Assembly: GCF_001742305.1 (NCBI RefSeq)
Contig: NZ_MJAT01000006.1
Coordinates: 62,001-126,000, forward strand
Reading direction: 5' to 3'
From: Desulfuribacillus stibiiarsenatis
GTDB taxonomy: Bacteria; Bacillota; Bacilli; Desulfuribacillales; Desulfuribacillaceae
DNA length: 64,000 nt
Positions 59,369 to 64,000 of the stretch are shown here, in pieces; the stretch's first letter is position 1; every line of letters begins with the position of its first letter. The notes beneath the pieces were generated by a model that saw only the letters and a list, made by a program, of their open reading frames with translations, was not told the origin of the DNA and did not search any database. The translations under genes and the position numbers were made by a program.

Positions 59369-61090
59369 ATGGAAATATTTCGTTTGTTTGGGTCCATATT
59401 CATTAAGAGTGATGAGGCAGAAAAGAGCTTAGACAATATTGATAAAAAAGCTGAATCAACAGGTAGCAAGTTTAGTGGAATGATTGGTACTGCTGCTAAG
59501 TGGGGGGCTGTTTTGGGTGGTGCTGCACTAACCGGTGGTGCAGCAATGTTAGCTTTAGCAAATCAAACATCACAGACAGCAGACGAAATCGACAAGATGA
59601 GTATTCGTACTGGATTATCGATGAATAGACTCCAGGAACTAAAGTATGTAACTGGCCAAGTTGGAGTTGCTTTTGACAGTGTTCAGACATCTGTGAATAA
59701 GACTCAAATGATTATGAACCAAGCGATTGATGGAAGTGAAAAAGCTGCTCAAACATTTAAACAGATGAATGTGGAGTTAAAAAATCAAGATGGATCGTTG
59801 AGAAGTGCGTCCGATGTATGGGAAGATTCAATTCGTTTTTTATCAAGCATGGAAAGCGAAGCCGAGAGAAATGCGCTGGCTTTCGATTTGTTTGGTAAGA
59901 GTGCAAGTGAACTCATACCGTTGTTTGATGCTGGTGTTGATGGTATGGCAGACTTATCAAATCAAGCACATAATTTAGGTCTTGTAATGTCAGATGATGC
60001 TATAGCAGCTAACGTTAAGTTCGCAGATACGATGGATTCAGTGAAGAAAGCTGCTGGGGCAGTGTTCATGAATATTGCGAATGCAGGTCTGCCGATATTA
60101 CAAAAGTTTTTGGAATGGGTTCTTGATGCAATGCCCTATATTCAACAAGTCATGACTGTAGCTTTTGATGCAATTAATGGTGCGATTAGCCGCATGATTG
60201 AATGGCTCGATTGGGCGAAAAATGCATTCTTCGGCTTTTCAGATGATACAGATAGTACGTTTAGCAAGATAAAGGAAGTAATTTTCAACGCAATAAATAT
60301 AGTATCTTCATTCATTCAAGAGCGTTTAACCTGGTTAACGGAATTCTGGGAGGAAAACGGGGAAACGATTCGAGCAGCGACTGAGAATGTATTCAATTTT
60401 ATTAAGGCAATTGTCGAGTTTGTAATGCCATTTATTCAGAATTACATCAAGGCTGTATGGACCATTATCACTGCAATCTTTGACTATGCAATCAAGCAAA
60501 TACTGAACATTATCAAGCTGTTTGCTGCTATTTTTACTGGTGATTGGCAACTTATGACGGATACGCTCAAGGATATGTGGCAGAACCTTTGGGATTTAAT
60601 CGCTAAGATTATAGAAGCTGCATGGACGTTGATCAGAAGAAACCTCGGTATCTTGTATACGAATATCAGAGATTGGTTCACTGGATTAGTTGCTGATGCT
60701 TTTAACTGGGGAAGGAACATGATCTCAGGGTTTATCGATGGCATTATGTCGATGATTGGTGCAGTTAGAAGTGCAGTAAGTAGTGTCATGGACTCTGTAT
60801 CAGGATTCCTTGGATTTAATAGCCCTGCCAAAGAAGGTCCGGGTAGGCATATTGAGACTTGGGGAGAAAACATGGTTGCAGGATTTATTGATGGTATCAA
60901 TAATGCAATTCCAAGGCTTGAAAATATACTTCCTGAATTGGTGACTGCAACTGCAGGTAATGCTGGAATGACGAATCAGAGTTTTGCGCAGACGGTCAAC
61001 ATATATTCTCCTGATCCTTTGACTCCTAGCGAAATTGCGCGGAGAACGAGACAGGCAAATAGGGAACTAGCATTGGAATGGGGGCGTTAA
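59369..61090 (+). CDS. Tail tape measure protein
   Basis: A 573-residue protein that sets tail length. The N-terminus (F-L-F-like M-E-I-F-R-L-F-G-S-I-F-I-K-S-D-E-A) is followed by a hydrophobic Ala/Gly segment (about 45-65), long helices, an aromatic region with many Trp and Ile (240-440) and a C-terminal S-P-A-K-E-G-P-G-R-H-I-E-T-W-G-E motif typical of tape measures. By the usual 0.15 nm per residue the tail would be near 86 nm, so a fairly short siphovirus tail. The ATG at 59369 follows ggcaggtgag. Confidence 0.9.
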   Translation: MEIFRLFGSIFIKSDEAEKSLDNIDKKAESTGSKFSGMIGTAAKWGAVLGGAALTGGAAMLALANQTSQTADEIDKMSIRTGLSMNRLQELKYVTGQVGVAFDSVQTSVNKTQMIMNQAIDGSEKAAQTFKQMNVELKNQDGSLRSASDVWEDSIRFLSSMESEAERNALAFDLFGKSASELIPLFDAGVDGMADLSNQAHNLGLVMSDDAIAANVKFADTMDSVKKAAGAVFMNIANAGLPILQKFLEWVLDAMPYIQQVMTVAFDAINGAISRMIEWLDWAKNAFFGFSDDTDSTFSKIKEVIFNAINIVSSFIQERLTWLTEFWEENGETIRAATENVFNFIKAIVEFVMPFIQNYIKAVWTIITAIFDYAIKQILNIIKLFAAIFTGDWQLMTDTLKDMWQNLWDLIAKIIEAAWTLIRRNLGILYTNIRDWFTGLVADAFNWGRNMISGFIDGIMSMIGAVRSAVSSVMDSVSGFLGFNSPAKEGPGRHIETWGENMVAGFIDGINNAIPRLENILPELVTATAGNAGMTNQSFAQTVNIYSPDPLTPSEIARRTRQANRELALEWGR

Positions 61091-61096
61091 TTTACG

Positions 61097-61972
61097 ATGG
61101 AAAGATTAGTTTATACGAATGCTAACGGGCAGAGCATAACGATTGGACCCACAGCGCCTTTTATTTTGCAAAATCTCAAGGGTGTGGGTGATTTATCATT
61201 TGAGATACAAACGGATAAGGCACCGTATCAGGACGGTCTCACGTATCTTGACTCTGTTGCTGACAAGCGAGATATTTCATTTCAGATAGCATTACTAGCT
61301 GATAATCAAAATGACATCTATGAGTACAAACGGATGCTATCATCGATATTTAATCCTAAGCTAAAAAAGGGCACATTGCGGTACATTAACAGCCATATAG
61401 AAAAGGAAATTGAGGTATATCTTGAAGCAGGGCCAAGATTTCCTATTGGTGATGGGAATAAGAGTTTTGGTTTTCAAAATGTCTTAATAAACATGGTTGC
61501 AGTAGAACCGTTCTGGTTGGATATCTTTAAAACAACAGAACTGTTAGCAGCGATTATCCCACGTTTTCGATTTCAATTAAACATTCTTCCGGAAGGAATT
61601 GAATTCGGCTCTTATTCTAGTGGAATTGTAGATATAGAGAACGTTGGGGACGTTGCTACACCTGTGAAGATCGAATTCTTTGGACCTGTCGTAGATCCAC
61701 GAATAACAAACGAAACGACTGGGCAATTTATCGAACTCATTACTCCACTCTTAGAGGGTGAGAAGATGACCATCACAACTGCTTTTGGCAATAAGAGAGC
61801 GGAGATTACAAAAGTAGATGGAACGATTCAAAATGCTTTTCAATATATCAATTTGAATTCGACCTTTTTTCAGCTAGAAAGAGGGACTAATACTATACGT
61901 TTTACTGCATCTGCTGGGAGTGAGGATGCAGAGATTACTATCACATATCGAAATCGGTATGTAGGGATTTAG
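61097..61972 (+). CDS. Distal tail protein (Dit)
   Basis: A 291-residue baseplate hub protein of the siphovirus-type tail family. The N-terminal domain begins with L-V-Y-T-N-A-N-G-Q-S-I-T-I and shows D-K-R-D-I-S-F-Q-I near residue 55; the C-terminal galectin-like part follows. It comes six bases after the tape measure gene. The Tal endopeptidase gene that usually follows Dit is not seen. Confidence 0.85.
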   Translation: MERLVYTNANGQSITIGPTAPFILQNLKGVGDLSFEIQTDKAPYQDGLTYLDSVADKRDISFQIALLADNQNDIYEYKRMLSSIFNPKLKKGTLRYINSHIEKEIEVYLEAGPRFPIGDGNKSFGFQNVLINMVAVEPFWLDIFKTTELLAAIIPRFRFQLNILPEGIEFGSYSSGIVDIENVGDVATPVKIEFFGPVVDPRITNETTGQFIELITPLLEGEKMTITTAFGNKRAEITKVDGTIQNAFQYINLNSTFFQLERGTNTIRFTASAGSEDAEITITYRNRYVGI

Positions 61973-61981
61973 GGGGTGCCA

Positions 61982-62089
61982 ATGATGTTAACAAAGACGG
62001 AAATCAAATCACCAAGTTCATTAACAGCTTCAAAAGTAGCGAAAAAAATCAGAAAAGCAAATAAAAGGTTAGCTTCGAAGTGGAGGTAA
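61982..62089 (+). CDS. Tiny basic phage protein
   Basis: A 35-residue Lys/Ser-rich peptide (L-T-K-T-E-I-K-S-P-S-S-L-T-A-S-K) with adjacent ATGs behind tagggggtgcc. It ends five bases before the next gene and contains that gene's ribosome-binding site. It could be only a translation leader. Confidence 0.4.
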   Translation: MMLTKTEIKSPSSLTASKVAKKIRKANKRLASKWR

Positions 62090-62093
62090 TGAC

Positions 62094-63068
62094 ATGGCTG
62101 AATTCAGTTCGTTTTTTAATAGCATGGCAGGTGATAGATTATATTCGGCATCGAAGTTTGCCGAGTATTTTGCTAGTTTTCTGACGGATGGAGTGTTTAA
62201 CGGTGGAGAATCGCTCCAAGTCTATGCCAACGATTCAGACTACTTTTTACGCGTCAAAGTCGGTAAAGGCTGGATTCAAGGCTACTACTACAATCTATCA
62301 GACAGCGAGAAGATATTAACCCCTGCAACAGCTCATGCAACGAATCCTAGAATTGATAGAGTAGTACTGAAGCTAGACATATCACAAGGTGTCAGGAGTA
62401 TACAAGCAGTAATAAAACAGGGGACCCCTGCAAGTGAACCAGAAGCACCAGTTTTAGAACGCGACCTAACCGGTTCCGGAATATACGAGTTATCACTTGC
62501 GCAGGTCTTAATTCCAGCAGGGGCGACAATCATTCCAGCCGCAAACGTCACAGATGAGAGACTAGATAATAATTTATGCGGTCTAGTAAACTCTCTCATT
62601 CAAGCAGACACAACTAATATATTCAATCAGTTCCAAGCATTTTTGAACGACACTATTACAGATTGGGATACTTGGTTTACTGCTACTCAGTCAGCTTGGA
62701 ATAATTGGTTTGGTGATACAGACTTAGCTTGGGATAACTGGTTTGATGATGTCAAAGAGGATTATGAAGCATGGTATGCGGGAATCAAATCTAGTATTTT
62801 TGATGCTGTATATTTCCAGTTCGAAAACTGGCGGTATAGAGCAGGGCACACATACAAGATATTATTCGACACGCCGACCACAGGCGACATAAAAGAAGAA
62901 ATAAGGAACACAATCAGCAATGATTTAATAGCTAGTAAAGTTACGGAGTTTGACACGCCGTCAATAGGTCAGATTCAAGAAACTTTGCACGTGGTAGAGG
63001 ATAATGCCACAGTTACAAAAGTAACTACATTTGAAGTAGATGGAAGCATTACGGAGGTGATTTCTTAA
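62094..63068 (+). CDS. Baseplate upper/receptor-binding protein candidate with Trp hendecads
   Basis: A 324-residue protein. The N-terminal 175 residues (V-F-N-G-G-E-S-L-Q-V-Y ... V-G-K-G-W-I-Q-G-Y-Y-Y) form a beta-domain also found in lactococcal-type BppU and Bacillus phage proteins. Residues about 190-230 are a Trp-rich repeat, W-x2-W-F spaced by 11 residues, expected to make a trimeric coiled-coil stalk. The C-terminal part is beta-rich with two G-x-I-x-E-E/T repeats. Likely a side fibre or baseplate arm. Confidence 0.72.
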   Translation: MAEFSSFFNSMAGDRLYSASKFAEYFASFLTDGVFNGGESLQVYANDSDYFLRVKVGKGWIQGYYYNLSDSEKILTPATAHATNPRIDRVVLKLDISQGVRSIQAVIKQGTPASEPEAPVLERDLTGSGIYELSLAQVLIPAGATIIPAANVTDERLDNNLCGLVNSLIQADTTNIFNQFQAFLNDTITDWDTWFTATQSAWNNWFGDTDLAWDNWFDDVKEDYEAWYAGIKSSIFDAVYFQFENWRYRAGHTYKILFDTPTTGDIKEEIRNTISNDLIASKVTEFDTPSIGQIQETLHVVEDNATVTKVTTFEVDGSITEVIS

Positions 63069-63989
63069 ATGAGTTGGGGAGAGATAAAAAAAGCAGTAAA
63101 TAGTGATTTGAATGAACCTTTGAATTATCTCCAGTGGTTAAGCGATTTATCAATAATGGGGAAATTTGGTCACACATGGTATGATGCTCAAAAAATGATT
63201 TCGCTAGCAACTAAAAGCCCAAGTGCAAGGCTATCAAGAGCCGCAATACCATTTTTACTTGAGTATATAATACAAGGTGGTGCTCATGTTGGAACTTATT
63301 TTAAGCAATTAACGGGTTCAACGAGCTCGGTATTTGACAATCTTTCAACAATAAGCGATGTTGCTAGTAACGCAGACGCTATGACTATAATTGCAAATAG
63401 TAATACAGCTATGAAAGCTATTGTTGAAAATAGTTTATCCGCTTCAATCGCCGTTGCAAGCAATGGCGTCTCAATAGGTATAATTTCAAACGTAGAGTCT
63501 GCAATGACAACATTGGTTAAATCACCACAGGCCATGGGTGTATGCCTTAACTCAATTAGTACTATGCAGATGTTCTTTAATAAATTAATGCCTATTAGAA
63601 AAATGTTTCCTTTCATTGTTAACAATTCATTTTTTACTGTCGCTACTTCTGCTGGAATTGGGTACATAGAGTATTCAAGAACGGGTGCCAATTTTGACCA
63701 CTCGTATCAGTCAGTGCCGATTGACTTCTCTTTAGTTGGTACCTCAAAAGTGGATTGGCAATTAACTGGGAGTTCAAGCATATTCGGAGCGATCGCATCA
63801 ATAACTACAGGTCCTTCGACTATCAATAGAGCTGCTTGGAACGGTACTAACGAATCTTGGAAAGACAGAAGGGTTGACACGATTGGGTCTACAGGTAATT
63901 CTGTGTCTCCTATTGATTTCAGATTTAGGCAAACAGAGGTAAACTCATTCATCTTAAAAGTAAGGTTCTTTAACTTATGGGGTGAGTAA
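63069..63989 (+). CDS. Tail fibre or receptor-binding candidate
   Basis: A 306-residue protein directly coupled to the previous one (ATG follows its stop at once). Residues about 90-175 contain repeated S-N-A/S-N-T-A-M, alternating small and hydrophobic residues that suggest a helical or beta-helical shaft; the C-terminal 100 residues (Y-S-R-T-G-A-N-F-D, T-G-P-S-T-I-N-R-A-A-W-N) are beta-rich. No family recognised. A GGAGG site begins at the very end of the window, so more genes follow. Confidence 0.55.
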   Translation: MSWGEIKKAVNSDLNEPLNYLQWLSDLSIMGKFGHTWYDAQKMISLATKSPSARLSRAAIPFLLEYIIQGGAHVGTYFKQLTGSTSSVFDNLSTISDVASNADAMTIIANSNTAMKAIVENSLSASIAVASNGVSIGIISNVESAMTTLVKSPQAMGVCLNSISTMQMFFNKLMPIRKMFPFIVNNSFFTVATSAGIGYIEYSRTGANFDHSYQSVPIDFSLVGTSKVDWQLTGSSSIFGAIASITTGPSTINRAAWNGTNESWKDRRVDTIGSTGNSVSPIDFRFRQTEVNSFILKVRFFNLWGE

Positions 63990-64000
63990 AAAAGGAGGTT

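Larger units (their letters stand above)
27102..64000. mobile_element. Siphovirus-type prophage integrated in cotJC (left 37 kb)
   Basis: From 27102 to the window end every recognisable gene is phage-like: integration and immunity (27.1-33.2 kb), early and recombination genes (33.2-40.3 kb), replication (40.3-42 kb), nucleotide and DNA modification genes (42.9-47.2 kb), packaging and head (49.5-57.8 kb) and tail (57.8-64.0 kb). Lysis genes and the right attachment site are not reached. The gene order resembles PBSX/SPP1-like temperate siphoviruses of Bacillota. Confidence 0.92.

Noticed and set aside
27102-64000. Right end of the prophage or 3' part of cotJC within the window
   Set aside because: I looked for Pro-Asp-Gly-Glu-Leu-Ala-like CotJC sequence and host genes on both strands and found none; phage structural genes run to the edge.
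1-64000. tRNA, rRNA or insertion sequences
   Set aside because: No cloverleaf with a T-loop GTTCRA pattern, no rRNA-like stretch and no IS transposase frame was found by eye; a covariance search could still reveal a missed small RNA.

Overview
The window is AT-rich Bacillota DNA with two parts: host chromosome (1 to about 27,100) and the left 37 kb of a prophage (about 27,100 to 64,000, running off the right edge). The host looks like a spore former with anaerobic or microaerobic metabolism. The spore-coat genes cotJB and cotJC show the first. ThiH (the oxygen-sensitive route to the thiazole ring), a 4Fe-4S ferredoxin and a bacteriohemerythrin suggest the second. Shine-Dalgarno sequences are strong and GTG/TTG starts are common. 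I cannot name the species.

Host region: an ABC ATPase, a ferredoxin and an isochorismatase-family hydrolase come first. A type I cyclic-di-GMP riboswitch with its terminator follows, leading a complete Gram-positive Tad/Flp pilus locus (DUF192 gene, flp, tadV, tadE, tadG-like, cpaB, tadZ, tadA, tadB, tadC; 2,158-9,576). An HD-GYP protein gene converges on the end of that locus and a ComFB-family gene lies further on, so three parts of a possible c-di-GMP circuit sit within 16 kb. Next are a ComEC-like metallo-beta-lactamase with a DUF3006 partner, ktrB, pckA, a YtqA-type radical SAM protein, a sirtuin, ComFB, and a cNMP/CBS/DUF294 protein whose nucleotidyltransferase motif looks dead. A TPP riboswitch then controls thiSGHFEDC. 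A bacteriohemerythrin-cheX pair and cotJB-cotJC close the host part.

The junction is the main discovery. cotJC is cut after codon 31 (at the conserved Gln-Tyr-Gly-Gly). The next DNA is a prophage whose large serine recombinase lies against the junction, and the recombinase stop codon and last codons are read from cotJC sequence. This has the architecture of sporulation-gene intervening elements such as skin in sigK and SP-beta in spsM: excision in the mother cell could rebuild cotJC. The right end and the 3' part of cotJC are outside the window.

Prophage layout: a leftward lysogeny block (serine recombinase, ImmA-type protease, membrane HhH protein, two small proteins, CI-like repressor) contains a rightward cargo pair (a DUF6731-like gene broken by one in-frame TGA, and a four-helix membrane protein). 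That pair has a helically phased palindromic operator candidate upstream. A consensus promoter with an operator in its spacer drives a cro-like gene and many small early genes. Then come an SbcC-like ATPase, RecT, an MBL-fold protein, a replisome organizer with iteron-like repeats, a helicase loader, a PAPS-reductase-like protein, a MazG-like protein, RecU, an MmcB-like nuclease and a C5 cytosine methyltransferase. A putAbiC-type abortive-infection gene sits before the packaging genes. The late region is siphovirus-like: terminase small and large subunits, portal, MuF protein, scaffold, SU10-type capsid, connectors, a tail tube protein with an added beta-sandwich domain, a tail chaperone with a -1 frameshift site, a short tape measure, Dit and receptor-binding candidates.
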